Origin: DASSFG01 sp035547915
GTDB lineage: Bacteria; Planctomycetota; Planctomycetia; Pirellulales; JAICIG01
Direction of reading: 5' to 3'
DNA length: 64,000 bases
NCBI GenBank assembly: GCA_035547915.1
Contig: DASZTS010000012.1
Location: 25,386-89,385, forward strand
Of this stretch, positions 43,215-51,107 are shown piece after piece (positions within the stretch are counted from its first letter, which is position 1; the number at the start of each line of letters is the position of its first letter). Below the pieces are notes generated by a model that did not search any database, was not told where the DNA came from, and worked only from the letters and a program-made list of their open reading frames with translations. The position numbers and the translations under genes are program-made.

Positions 43215-44720
43215 GTGAGCGACGCTATCGAGCCTCTCAGCCCGATCGAGCAACACTTCGAGCGTTGGCGCGTGCGCCTGGGCCTGATCGGCGCGCCGAT
43301 CGTCTTCGCCGTGGTGTGGTCGACCGAGTTCCCCTCCCTCAAGCCCGAGGCCCATCGACTGGCTGCCGTGTTGGGGGCGGTGGTCACGCTCTGGATCAGC
43401 GAAGCCATCTCGATGCCGGTGACGGCGCTCATCGGAGCATCGCTGTGCGTCGTGCTGCGCGTGGCGCCGGCCAAGGAGGTGTTCGCGCCCTTCGCCGATC
43501 CGATCATGTTCTTGTTCATCGGCTCGTTCATGCTGGCGCGGGCCATCTTTCTGCACGGGCTCGATCGACGGTTGGCATTCGCGGCGCTCGCGCTGCGATG
43601 GGTCGGCGGCAGCCCGGCGCGAGTCCTATTCGTCTATGGCGCGGTCACGGCCTTCCTGTCCGCTTGGATTTCGAACACCGCCACGACGGCCATGATGTTC
43701 GCCATCGGCCTATCGATCCTGAACTTCTTGATGGGCGGCGGCGATCGCGAGGCGCTGGTCGACCGCCGCTACGCCACGGGGCTGATGCTGATGACCTCGT
43801 TCGCGGCCTCCATCGGCGGTCTGGCCACGCCCGTCGGCACGCCACCCAATCTCATCGGCCTGGCCGCCATCCGCGACACACTGGGCGTCGAGATACCCTT
43901 CCTCAAGTGGTCGTTCATCGGCGCGCCGGTCGTCGTGTGCCTCTACCTGTACCTGTTTGTCTATCTGAATTGGCTCTGCCCCGGCGGCCGTGGCACGCTC
44001 TCCGGAGGCCTTTCGCTGTTGGACGAAGAACGCCGCCGGCTCGGTCCCTGGACGAGCGGCCAACGGTCGACGGTCGTCGCGTTCGCGATCACGGTCACGC
44101 TGTGGATCGTGCCGGGGATCGTGGCGGTCACCGCCGGCGAACAGAGCGCGGCGTACCAGACGCTGACCAGATGCCTACCCGAGTCGGTGGCGGCCCTGCT
44201 GGGTGCGGCGTTGTTATTCTTCTTGCCCGGCGACCGGCAGGGGCGGGCCATTACCTGGCGCGAGGCGGCCGAGATCGACTGGGGCGTCGTGCTGCTCTAC
44301 GGCGGCGGTTTCGCGCTGGGCGTCTTGTCAGACAAGTTGGGGCTCGCCGCCGCGATGGGACAGAATCTGGTGCAACTCCTTCCCTCCACGAGCGGCCTGG
44401 TGCTCGTCATCGCCGCGGCGACGGTGGCCACGCTTATCTCCGAACTGACCAGCAACACGGCCAGCGCCATCATCGTCGTTCCGGTGGCGATCCACATCGC
44501 CCAGGCGGCGGGCGCCGATCCGCTGGAGCCGGCCCTGGCCGCCACGTTCGCGGCGAGTCTCGGCTTCATGTTGCCCGTATCGACGCCCTGCAACGCCATC
44601 GTCTACGGATCGGGCTACATCCCGCTCACGCGCATGGTTCGTTACGGTTTGCTGCTCGACATCGCCGGCATGGCCGTCATCGTCGTCATGGTGCGTCTGC
44701 TCGGCCGCTGGGTTCTGTAG
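43215..44720 (+). CDS. DASS/SLC13-family anion:sodium symporter
   Basis: A 501-residue integral membrane protein with about 11-12 helices. The two SNT motifs of the family are present: SAWISNTATTAMMFAIG in the first half and SELTSNTASAIIVVPVAI in the second. GLATPVGTPPNLIGLA and LPVSTPCNAIVYGSGYI are the matching hairpin-loop segments. Members move dicarboxylates, citrate or sulfate with Na+. The GTG start at 43215 lies 12 bases after the SDR gene. The substrate is not readable, although SNT pairs favour di- or tricarboxylates. Confidence 0.9.
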   Translation: MSDAIEPLSPIEQHFERWRVRLGLIGAPIVFAVVWSTEFPSLKPEAHRLAAVLGAVVTLWISEAISMPVTALIGASLCVVLRVAPAKEVFAPFADPIMFLFIGSFMLARAIFLHGLDRRLAFAALALRWVGGSPARVLFVYGAVTAFLSAWISNTATTAMMFAIGLSILNFLMGGGDREALVDRRYATGLMLMTSFAASIGGLATPVGTPPNLIGLAAIRDTLGVEIPFLKWSFIGAPVVVCLYLYLFVYLNWLCPGGRGTLSGGLSLLDEERRRLGPWTSGQRSTVVAFAITVTLWIVPGIVAVTAGEQSAAYQTLTRCLPESVAALLGAALLFFLPGDRQGRAITWREAAEIDWGVVLLYGGGFALGVLSDKLGLAAAMGQNLVQLLPSTSGLVLVIAAATVATLISELTSNTASAIIVVPVAIHIAQAAGADPLEPALAATFAASLGFMLPVSTPCNAIVYGSGYIPLTRMVRYGLLLDIAGMAVIVVMVRLLGRWVL

Positions 44721-45102
44721 CCGCGGGCCGCGATGACGAACAGGGCCCGCTGGTCGGCGTCTGCGCATAATCAAACCATGCCCACCCGCCGAAGCAAGAA
44801 GCGCCGCAATCTGCTAGTGGGGGACTAGTCCTTAAACAAGCATAGCCAGAATCACATCGGGCTTGGCGGCTGTAGAAAATCTCGAAAACCTCCGGCGTTT
44901 GCATCGCATTTCTAATTGATCCAAACTGAACTGAAATCGGTGGCTCATGGCCGGATCATTTTTACCTGAATACGCCGGGCCTGGTATCGAGGCGCCGCGC
45001 TATTACGACGGTCGGTCGTAGAATCGTTTGGGCGATCGACGGTGGGATGACCTCTATTTGCGACCGGGGCTCTCGGCGGCGCATCCCGCCCTCAACGCCT
45101 TT
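44721..45102. other. Intergenic region, no gene supported
   Basis: About 380 bases between the transporter and the convergent secreted-protein gene. Two tiny frames exist (an Arg/Lys-rich 16-codon one from 44778 and a 24-codon one from 44947), but neither has a start signal or a homologue I recognise. No terminator hairpin with a T run was seen. Confidence 0.5.
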
Positions 45103-45981
45103 TCATTTGTTGGCCAATTCACGCGGCATGGGGCGTCCAACGATGTAATATGGACTTCGAGTCGTTATCTCCTGCTGCCATTGGCAGCTCCAAATCTCCT
45201 TGCCGTCCAATCGGGCATGTAGCTCGGAAGCGCTGACGCGATTGATAGCAAACTTCCAGGCAGGCTTTTGTCCCGACAGCTCGATCGCCAATAACGCCTC
45301 GGGGTTTGTCCCACCCGCCAAGAAAAACATCGCGCCGTCGCGAACGCCGACGGATTCGTCGGCATAACGGCAGATCGGCGTAGGCAGGCATCGTAGCTCG
45401 GAACGGCCATTGCCATAGACACCATATGCATCGAAGCGGCGTGACAGTTCCTTTATTTGCCGCAGTCGACGAGCTGTGGTCTCCGCGGGCGAGGGTGCAT
45501 CTGGGAGCGCTTGAAAATCAAGGCCGGCCTCATCGGGGTTCCATTGCCACCCTTCGCTACTTTGAACCCACAGCTTCGATGGGGCCAGGGACGTTAGCTC
45601 GTAGGACCAATCGCATGGTCCATCCTTCATGGGCTGATAAGCCGATATCGTGATCAATGCGAGTGGCCGCTGGTCAGTGCCCCAAAGCCAAGTGGTGCCA
45701 TCAAAGCAACCAATTTCCGGCGTTGCAAATCGAAACCGGGCGCCTTCGGCCATCTCGACTTTTGTCTTGCCTTTCGCGCCGACGGTTTCGATTTCGACGG
45801 TAACGGACTTGGCAATATCTTGCATGGCGAGCAAGCGTTTCGCTCGTGGGCCGGAATCTCCTTCATCCGATCCGGCAGGGACCTTGTCGGGCGCCCCAAC
45901 CGGTTTGGATGGCTCTGTCTCTTCGGCCAGAGACACACTAAACACAACTGAGATCACGCATCCGATGGCAACGCGTTTCAT
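45103..45981 (-). CDS. Secreted hypothetical protein (planctomycete-type)
   Basis: A 292-residue protein with an N-terminal signal (RVAIGCVISVVFSVSLA). The start at 45981 is chosen because GGGAGG lies 7 bases upstream. The mature part starts with a Pro/Glu-rich linker, then VEIETVGAKGKTKVEMAEG, a strand-rich middle (FATPEIGCFDGTTWLWG, DQRPLALITISAYQP) and a C-terminal segment RFDAYGVYGNGRSELRCLP, followed by PICRYADESVGVRDGAMFF. It resembles secreted proteins frequent in planctomycete genomes, without a named function. Two or three Cys pairs could form disulfides. Followed downstream by unrelated transporter genes on the other strand. Confidence 0.75.
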   Translation of the reverse strand: MKRVAIGCVISVVFSVSLAEETEPSKPVGAPDKVPAGSDEGDSGPRAKRLLAMQDIAKSVTVEIETVGAKGKTKVEMAEGARFRFATPEIGCFDGTTWLWGTDQRPLALITISAYQPMKDGPCDWSYELTSLAPSKLWVQSSEGWQWNPDEAGLDFQALPDAPSPAETTARRLRQIKELSRRFDAYGVYGNGRSELRCLPTPICRYADESVGVRDGAMFFLAGGTNPEALLAIELSGQKPAWKFAINRVSASELHARLDGKEIWSCQWQQEITTRSPYYIVGRPMPRELANK

Positions 45982-46069
45982 GGACACCCTCCCTTACCAC
46001 ATTGGCAACCACGTGGCGAAGTCTTACTGCTGACCCCCGGGGGTCACCTATGCCAGAAAATGTAATCAT

Positions 46070-46390
46070 TCAAAGGCGGCGGTGCCACCGCCGCCGGTTC
46101 CAGCGACGGCAATGTTGGCTGAGCAGCGCACTACGTCCTGGATCGCTGGTTCGCCGAGGAAGCACAACCCAGGGTGTTTCGGGTACGCCGCGTAACGCCT
46201 CTTCTTCGTCGGTGATAACGATGTGCGGCGTGACAAAGAAGCGCCCCCCGTCCAGTTCACCACAGACCCACGACGTTTGCGGCCAGAGCCATCTTTTAAC
46301 GGCCTCAATAGGTCGCGGCAGCGTGACGCAGCCAACGCCCACCACGACCATCAACCACAGCAACGACTTCAGGGACAACTGGCGGGGCAT
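46070..46390 (-). CDS. Small single-pass membrane or exported protein (LSLKSLLWLMVVVG type)
   Basis: A 106-residue frame starting MPRQLSLKSLLWLMVVVG, a hydrophobic anchor typical of very small planctomycete proteins. The following part (WVCGELDGGRFFVTPHIVITD, EEEALRGVPETPWVVLPRR) looks like a folded beta-rich domain; the last 15 residues are Arg/Trp-rich. It is preceded by the stop of the next small gene upstream (CCCATTAGCCC between). Function unknown. Confidence 0.55.
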   Translation of the reverse strand: MPRQLSLKSLLWLMVVVGVGCVTLPRPIEAVKRWLWPQTSWVCGELDGGRFFVTPHIVITDEEEALRGVPETPWVVLPRRTSDPGRSALLSQHCRRWNRRRWHRRL

Positions 46391-46419
46391 GGGCTAATGG
46401 GCCTTCTCAGTCGGGACGA

Positions 46420-46569
46420 TTAGCTTTGGGAACCGCTACGCCAATAAGCTGCTCCTCTTGCTCTTGGGCTCGCCTCTGCCGTTCCCTCAAAGTGAATCCC
46501 ACCAAAGAAGCAGCCTGCCGCCAGCACCAGGACCAGCAACGCGCGGAGGGTGAATTGTGGGCGTGGCAT
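46420..46569 (-). pseudogene. Tiny membrane-protein gene with a likely one-base frameshift
   Basis: Starts MPRPQFTLRALLVLVLAAGC then FFGGIHFE. In this frame it runs for 49 codons into an Ala/Ser-rich end, but removing one G from the GGG near 46518 gives ERQRRAQEQEEQLIGV and VPKANRPD to a stop at 46407. That is a much more typical continuation (hydrophobic anchor plus charged helix) and brings the stop next to the following gene. The gene is therefore probably frameshifted or miscalled by one base. Confidence 0.55.
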
Positions 46570-46572
46570 AGG

Positions 46573-46740
46573 CTACTTATTCCGAATATCGCGCTGCCGC
46601 AAGAGCCATGCAGAAAGGCAGACGCCTACGAATAACACACATCGCCCGTAGGCTGTTTTTGCAACCATAGCGGAGATGAACGCTACGGCGAGCATCAGCA
46701 GCGTAACGTCTCGCAGGCTGAACTGAAACCGGCGGGTCAT
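46573..46740 (-). CDS. Tiny two-helix membrane protein (MTRRFQFSLRD type)
   Basis: A 55-residue gene. MTRRFQFSLRDVTLLMLAV is the FSLR-type start seen in many small planctomycete membrane proteins. Two hydrophobic helices follow (VTLLMLAVAFISAMVA and CVLFVGVCLSAWLL) and it ends RQRDIRNK before TAG. Its stop is 3 bases from the start of the next small gene, consistent with a tight operon of tiny proteins. The frame is intact. Function unknown. Confidence 0.6.
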   Translation of the reverse strand: MTRRFQFSLRDVTLLMLAVAFISAMVAKTAYGRCVLFVGVCLSAWLLRQRDIRNK

Positions 46741-46767
46741 GGGGAGGGGGGCATGGGGCGCATAGAG

Positions 46768-47182
46768 CTAATGGGCGCTCACTTTCACGGTTTTACTTTT
46801 GATGACGACAAGTCTACTCCAACCTTCAGGGGCTATTATCCACCGGCCCATATCAAGTCTTAATTCCCCAGCTTCTCCTGGTAGAAGCTCGCCTTGGAAG
46901 TCGTAGCAACACAGCCACGACCGCTCTACCGGGAACTCGCACGTCCATTAAGCGGCGTCGTAAGCAGCCGGATGACCTGCCATTGCGAGTTCACATTGCG
47001 GTGCGCCAAAAACACGAATATATCGCCCCTTGACGCTGATTGGCTTGCCGGCCACTGCCTCAATGACCTCAATGCGATTGCCGTAGGTTTCAATCCAGTG
47101 CCAGCAGCTCAGCGCTAGGCACGCGAGCGCGGCCATGCCCAGCAACCCCCGCAGGCTGAAATTGGAGAAAGCGACGTTTCAC
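46768..47182 (-). pseudogene. Broken small exported-protein gene (KRRFLQFSLRGLLG type)
   Basis: GTG at 47182 begins KRRFLQF; one extra T in TTT near 47160 shifts the frame, after which SLRGLLGMAALACLALSC, then IEVIEAVAGKPISVKGRYI and HPAAYDAA follow. An in-frame TAA comes next, and the same frame continues WTCEFPVERSWLCCYDFQG, GELRLDMGRWII and VVIKSKTVKVSAH to a proper stop at 46768. The pieces join into one plausible anchored beta-rich protein of about 137 residues. With a frameshift and an internal stop it is probably a decayed gene. Confidence 0.65.
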
Positions 47183-47183
47183 G

Positions 47184-47203
47184 GGGCCATTAGACCGCGC
47201 CAG
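47184..47203 (-). repeat. Leader segment shared with 63290-63309
   Basis: The 20 bases from 47184 to 47203 are identical to 63290-63309 (minus-strand core TGGCGCGGTCTAATGGCC), with further partial identity upstream (a GCAAA/TTTGC block). Both copies sit directly at the start of a small exported-protein gene on the minus strand. Confidence 0.6.
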
Positions 47204-47304
47204 AGCGGCGGGCAAACGGAGGCGACGGGCTGGCAGTGATACCGAACGGTGTCACTACCAGCGATGTTCGCCTTGTCTGAACCGAAAGCGCGAGTTACTG
47301 TCGA

Positions 47305-48039
47305 ATGATGACCGCTGGGCATGTCCGCAACGGCTCCGCGCCCTTGTTGCACCTGGACGACATCGGCCGCACCTACCACATGGGCGAGGTCGCGGTCGAA
47401 GTGCTGCGCCATGTGAATATCGAGATCGAGCGGGGCGAAATCCTGGCCATCGTCGGCCCCAGCGGCTCGGGCAAGAGCACGCTGTTGAACCTGATCGGCG
47501 GGCTCGACAGGCCGACGAGCGGCGCGGTCTGGTTCGGCGATCGCGACCTGTCGCAACTCGGTCCGTGCGAGCTGACGCTCTATCGCCGAGACACGGTCGG
47601 TTTCGTCTTCCAGTTCTATAACCTGGTGCCGAACCTCACCGCGCGTGAGAACGTGCTGGTTTCGACGGAGATCAGCCGCAACCCGCTCGATGTCGACGAG
47701 TCGCTCGCGCTCGTCGGGTTGGCCGAACGGGCCGAGCACTTTCCTTCGCAGATGTCGGGGGGCGAACAGCAACGCGTGGCGATCGCCCGCGCGCTGGCCA
47801 AGAATCCGGAACTGCTGCTGTGCGACGAGCCGACCGGCGCGCTCGACTTCGAGACGGGCAAGCTGATCCTGCGGCTGCTGGTCGACGTGCGGCGGCGGCT
47901 GGGCAAGACCGTGCTCATCATCACGCACAACTCGGCCATCGCGCAGGTGGCCGACCGCGTCGTGCGCCTGCGCAGCGGCGAAGTGGTCGAAACGACCGTC
48001 AACCGGCAGCCCGTCGCGCCGGAAGAGGTCACCTGGTGA
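47305..48039 (+). CDS. ABC transporter ATP-binding protein (LolD/MacB type)
   Basis: A 244-residue ATPase. Walker A GPSGSGKS, Q-loop FVFQFYNLVPNLTARENV, signature MSGGEQQRVAIARALA, Walker B LLLCDEPTGALD and the switch His in IITHNSAIAQ are all intact. The VFQFYNLVPxLTA stretch is typical of the LolD/MacB/FtsE group. The ATG at 47305 overlaps no gene, and its stop overlaps the permease GTG (GTGA). No periplasmic adaptor gene is adjacent, so this is likely a mechanotransmission- or lipoprotein-type exporter pair rather than a complete MacAB system. Confidence 0.93.
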   Translation: MMTAGHVRNGSAPLLHLDDIGRTYHMGEVAVEVLRHVNIEIERGEILAIVGPSGSGKSTLLNLIGGLDRPTSGAVWFGDRDLSQLGPCELTLYRRDTVGFVFQFYNLVPNLTARENVLVSTEISRNPLDVDESLALVGLAERAEHFPSQMSGGEQQRVAIARALAKNPELLLCDEPTGALDFETGKLILRLLVDVRRRLGKTVLIITHNSAIAQVADRVVRLRSGEVVETTVNRQPVAPEEVTW

Positions 48040-50414
48040 AGGCACTCGACCGGAAACTGCTGCGCGATCTGCGCCGCTCGGGCGGTCTGTTGGCGGCCAT
48101 CACCAGCATCATGGCCGTGGGAGTCGCCTGCTACGTGGCGCTCGGCTTCGCCTACCGAAACCTGTCGCAGGCGCAGCGCCGCTACTATGCCGATTGCCGC
48201 ATGGCCGATTTCTCGATCGAGGTCAAGAAGGTACCGCTCAGCGAATTGGCGGCCATCGAAAAGCTCCCCGGCGTGGTCGAGGTCCGGCCGCGCATCCAGT
48301 TCTTCGCCACGGCCGATCTGGAACGTTCCACCGAGCCGGTCAACGGGATCGTGATCTCGCTGCCCGATCGCCGCGAAGCGACGATCAACGATGTGATCTT
48401 GCGGCGCGGCGGGTATTTCACCGACCGGCGCGACAACGAAGTCATCGTCAACGAGAAATTCGCCAACCGCCACGGCCTGGCTCCCGGCCAGTGGATCCAC
48501 CTCGTTCTGAACAACCGTCGCCAAGAGCTATTCATCGTCGGCACGGCCATGAGCAGCGAATTCACGTATCTCGTCGGCGCCGGCTCGATCATGCCCGACC
48601 CCGACCACCTGGGAGTCTTCTATCTCAAGCATTCCTACGCCGAGGAGGTGTTCGATTTCGACGGCGCCTGCAACCAGGTGTTGGGCCGGTTGGCGCCCAA
48701 CGTGCGCGATCGCCCCGAGCGTGTGCTGGCGCAGGCCGAAACGTTGTTGGATTCCTTCGGCGTGTTCACGACGGTGCCGCTCTCCGATCAGCCCTCGAAC
48801 CGATTCCTGAGCAACGAGATCCAGGGGTTGCGGGCGTTCGGCGTGATCGATCCGGTCATCTTCCTCTCCGTCGCGGCGCTCGTGCTCAACGTGCTCATGA
48901 CGCGACTGACCGAGCAGCAGCGCGTCGTCGTGGGCACGCTCAAGGCCCTGGGCTACCTAGACCGGCAGGTGTTCGCGCACTTCCTCAAATTCGGCCTGGC
49001 GATCGGGCTGCTCAGCGGAGCGGCCGGTGGCGCGCTGGGATGGTGGATCTCGATGGGCATGACCGGGCTCTATCGGATCTTCTACGAGTTTCCGACGCTC
49101 GCCGATCGCTTCTATGTCGATATCTTCGTCGAAGGGATGTTCGTCAGCCTCGGCTGCTCGCTGATCGGCTCGGTGCACGGCGCTCGCGCGGTGCTGCGTC
49201 TGGAACCGGCCGAGGCGATGCGTCCCAAGCCGCCCGCGCGGGGCGGCGCCGTGTGGCTCGAGCGCTGGCGCGGTTTCTGGAATTCGCTCGGTTTCGCTTG
49301 GCGGATGACGCTGCGCAATCTCCTCCGCCAACGCTTCCGCACCCTGGCCGGCGTCTTCGCGGCCGCGATGGGCGCCGGCATGTCGGTGAACGCCCTGATG
49401 CTGATCGAGGAGACGAGCTTTCTGGTCGATTTTCAGTTCTTCAAGGTGCAGCGGAGCGATGTGGATCTGCAGTTCAAGGACGAACAGCCCTCGGCCGCGT
49501 TGGCCGAGGCCCGCGGGCTGCCGGGCGTCGATCGCGCCGAGCCGCTGTTGCACGTGAACTGCACGTTCGTCAACGGCTCGCATTCGCACAAAGGCGGCGT
49601 GACCGGTCTCGCTCCCGACGCGCGGTTGACGATCCCGCGCGACGTGGCGGGGCGGCGGCTGCGCGTGCCCGGCGCGGGGTTGGTGATGAGCCGCAAGCTC
49701 GCCGACCTGCTGCGTCTGAGGCACGGCGACCTGGTCGAAATCCGACCCACGAAGGGGCTGCGCGAACCGCACCTGGCGCCGGTCGTCGAGATCGCCGACA
49801 GCTACATGGGCCTGACGGTCTACGCCGATATCCGCTACCTCAGCCGCATGGTTCACGAAGAACTGGCCATCTCGGGCGTACAACTCACGGTCGACCCGCG
49901 CCGAGAATCGATGGCCACGCTGTATCGCGAGGTGAAGCGCATGCCGGGGATCGAATCGGTGACGGCACGCGCCGACACGGTCGCCAACGTCATGCAGACG
50001 CTCATCAAGAATCAACGGGTCTTCATCGGGCTGTTGGTGGCGTTCTCCGGCGTCATCTTCTTCGGCAGCGTGCTCAATTCGTCGTTGATCGGCCTGGCCG
50101 AGCGTGAGCGAGAAGTGGCCACGCTGCGCGTGCTGGGCTACACGGAATGGCAGGTGGGAAACCTCTTCCTGCGCGAGAGCGTGCTGGTCAACACCGCCGG
50201 CACGATCGCCGGCATGCCGCTGGGCTATTTACTCAATTGGGGCATCACCCTCGCCTACGACACCGAGATGTTTCGCATCCCGGTCATCGACCCGACACGG
50301 AGCTGCTTGATGACCTTCGTGCTCGGAACGTTCTTCGCCCTCGGCGCGCACGCCATCGTGCAACGCGCCATCTTCCACATGGATTGGCTGGAAGCGATGA
50401 AGACCAGGGAATAA
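48036..50414 (+). CDS. ABC transporter permease with two FtsX domains
   Basis: A 792-residue permease. N-terminal helix GLLAAITSIMAVGVACYVALG, a periplasmic domain (LSELAAIEKLPGVVEVRPRI), then FtsX-type helices (PVIFLSVAALVLNVLMTRLTE, LAIGLLSGAAGGALG), a second N-terminal-like segment (RTLAGVFAAAMGAGMSVNAL), another periplasmic domain and the last FtsX block (IGLLVAFSGVIFFGSVLNSSL; REREVATLRVLGYTEWQVG). The duplicated layout is that of the large FtsX permeases (about 800 residues) that work as dimers with LolD-type ATPases. GTG overlaps the ATPase stop. Substrate unknown; lipids, lipoproteins or signalling peptides are possible. Confidence 0.9.
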   Translation: MKALDRKLLRDLRRSGGLLAAITSIMAVGVACYVALGFAYRNLSQAQRRYYADCRMADFSIEVKKVPLSELAAIEKLPGVVEVRPRIQFFATADLERSTEPVNGIVISLPDRREATINDVILRRGGYFTDRRDNEVIVNEKFANRHGLAPGQWIHLVLNNRRQELFIVGTAMSSEFTYLVGAGSIMPDPDHLGVFYLKHSYAEEVFDFDGACNQVLGRLAPNVRDRPERVLAQAETLLDSFGVFTTVPLSDQPSNRFLSNEIQGLRAFGVIDPVIFLSVAALVLNVLMTRLTEQQRVVVGTLKALGYLDRQVFAHFLKFGLAIGLLSGAAGGALGWWISMGMTGLYRIFYEFPTLADRFYVDIFVEGMFVSLGCSLIGSVHGARAVLRLEPAEAMRPKPPARGGAVWLERWRGFWNSLGFAWRMTLRNLLRQRFRTLAGVFAAAMGAGMSVNALMLIEETSFLVDFQFFKVQRSDVDLQFKDEQPSAALAEARGLPGVDRAEPLLHVNCTFVNGSHSHKGGVTGLAPDARLTIPRDVAGRRLRVPGAGLVMSRKLADLLRLRHGDLVEIRPTKGLREPHLAPVVEIADSYMGLTVYADIRYLSRMVHEELAISGVQLTVDPRRESMATLYREVKRMPGIESVTARADTVANVMQTLIKNQRVFIGLLVAFSGVIFFGSVLNSSLIGLAEREREVATLRVLGYTEWQVGNLFLRESVLVNTAGTIAGMPLGYLLNWGITLAYDTEMFRIPVIDPTRSCLMTFVLGTFFALGAHAIVQRAIFHMDWLEAMKTRE

Positions 50415-50584
50415 CGGCTCTCGGTTTGTCCGTTTCGGGGCCTCGTCGGCAAACGCACCGCCGATGGCACCCGCAAGTCTGTGCGGCCGCTTGCCTCTCG
50501 GCTCCCGTTTGCCGGTCCGCACGCGAACGATGACATGCGTTCCACACCAGTGCCGTTATTCCGCGGAAATGCCGTTCCACCCGT

Positions 50585-50613
50585 TTGACGCCCGCGTTCC
50601 CTCGACCTACCCT
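50585..50613 (+). promoter_or_regulatory. Promoter of candidate small RNA 1
   Basis: TTGACG, a 17-base spacer and TACCCT. The context CGTTTGAC…CGACCTAC…CTTTC is shared with the promoter of unit 3. The predicted start is about 50619. Confidence 0.6.
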
Positions 50614-50618
50614 TTCCT

Positions 50619-50697
50619 GTTGGCTGAGGGCAGGTCACCAACATCCCTTGCCAACCGAGCCGCTCCCCGTCGTCCTTGGGGAGCGGCTTTTCTATTT
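50619..50697 (+). ncRNA. Candidate small RNA 1 (tandem array)
   Basis: About 79 nt. The predicted start falls at a stem-loop (TTGGC…GGG…CCC…GCCAA, 50620-50654), followed 4 bases later by a strong intrinsic terminator (50659-50697). No plausible coding frame fits this short unit. The same layout (promoter, 5' hairpin, terminator) occurs twice more downstream. Class not recognised. Confidence 0.6.
50659..50697 (+). terminator. Intrinsic terminator of small RNA 1
   Basis: Perfect 10-bp stem GCCGCTCCCC / GGGGAGCGGC with a 9-base loop, followed by TTTTCTATTT. Confidence 0.85.
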
Positions 50698-50721
50698 GTG
50701 CTCCGGATCGCTTCCGGCGAT

Positions 50722-50749
50722 TTGACAGGAGATTCCCGCAACCTAGTTT
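50722..50749 (+). promoter_or_regulatory. Promoter of candidate small RNA 2
   Basis: TTGACA, a 16-base spacer and TAGTTT, beginning 25 bases after terminator 1. The predicted start is about 50755. Confidence 0.6.
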
Positions 50750-50754
50750 TTTTC

Positions 50755-50829
50755 CATCGGGCTGCGGTTGCCCCATACTGCTGCCCAGTTGGCCGCCCCT
50801 TTCCGGGTCACCGGGGGCGGCCTTTTTTT
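50755..50829 (+). ncRNA. Candidate small RNA 2 (tandem array)
   Basis: About 75 nt. It starts within a hairpin (CCA…GGGC / GCCC…TGG, 50754-50792) and ends in the terminator at 50791-50829. The 5' stem and terminator stem touch, so they may compete. Its last T residues merge into the left end of repeat copy B. Confidence 0.58.
50791..50829 (+). terminator. Intrinsic terminator of small RNA 2
   Basis: Stem GGCCGCCCC / GGGGCGGCC (9 bp) with a 14-base loop and a run of seven T. Confidence 0.85.
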
Positions 50830-50932
50830 AGAGCAACCGACAAAACCGGATCGAGCTCCACAAGAATCGGCGTTTCACGGCCGATTTTTCGTCCACGGCG
50901 CTCCGGCTCCCCGGTTCTGTCAGCCGCTCTAA
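50828..50932 (+). repeat. Full copy (B) of the 105-bp MITE-like repeat
   Basis: TTAGAGCAACCGAC … CAGCCGCTCTAA, 105 bases like copy A. The central hairpin is AATCGGC / GCCGATT with a T run. It lies exactly between terminator 2 and promoter 3, so it looks inserted into the small-RNA array: without it the spacing between units 2 and 3 (143 bases) matches that between units 1 and 2 (137 bases). Confidence 0.85.
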
Positions 50933-50969
50933 GCGCGGTGCCCGGCATTAAAGATATTCGTACGAACGT

Positions 50970-50997
50970 TTGACACTCGCCCCGCTTGACCTAATCT
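50970..50997 (+). promoter_or_regulatory. Promoter of candidate small RNA 3
   Basis: TTGACA, a 16-base spacer and TAATCT, the strongest of the three promoters. The predicted start is about 51004. Confidence 0.65.
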
Positions 50998-51003
50998 TTC
51001 TTA

Positions 51004-51082
51004 CGACGCGGAAAATCTTCCGACCTGCCGCGTCGCCTACCAGGGGGCCGCCCTACTGTCACGAAGGGGGCGGCCCTTTTTT
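51004..51082 (+). ncRNA. Candidate small RNA 3 (tandem array)
   Basis: About 79 nt. It starts with a perfect 8-bp stem (CGACGCGG / CCGCGTCG, 51004-51035) with a 16-base A/U-rich loop (AAAATCTTCCGACCTG), then a 9-base linker and the terminator (51045-51082). The hairpin begins at the predicted transcription start, as in unit 1. Confidence 0.65.
51045..51082 (+). terminator. Intrinsic terminator of small RNA 3
   Basis: Stem GGGCCGCCC / GGGCGGCCC (9 bp) with a 14-base loop, followed by six T. Confidence 0.85.
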
Positions 51083-51107
51083 CATGCGCTGGTTTTTCAT
51101 GCGCTGG
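51078..51107 (+). repeat. Perfect 15-bp tandem repeat
   Basis: TTTTTCATGCGCTGG twice, starting inside the T run of terminator 3. It looks like a small local duplication. Confidence 0.8.

Noticed and set aside
48194..50107. 637-codon same-strand frame inside the ABC permease
   Set aside because: Arg/Pro-rich random composition; the overlapping FtsX frame is clearly the real one.
50464..50973. 169-codon frame across the small-RNA array
   Set aside because: It runs through two intrinsic terminators and the repeat element, with no ribosome site and no homology.
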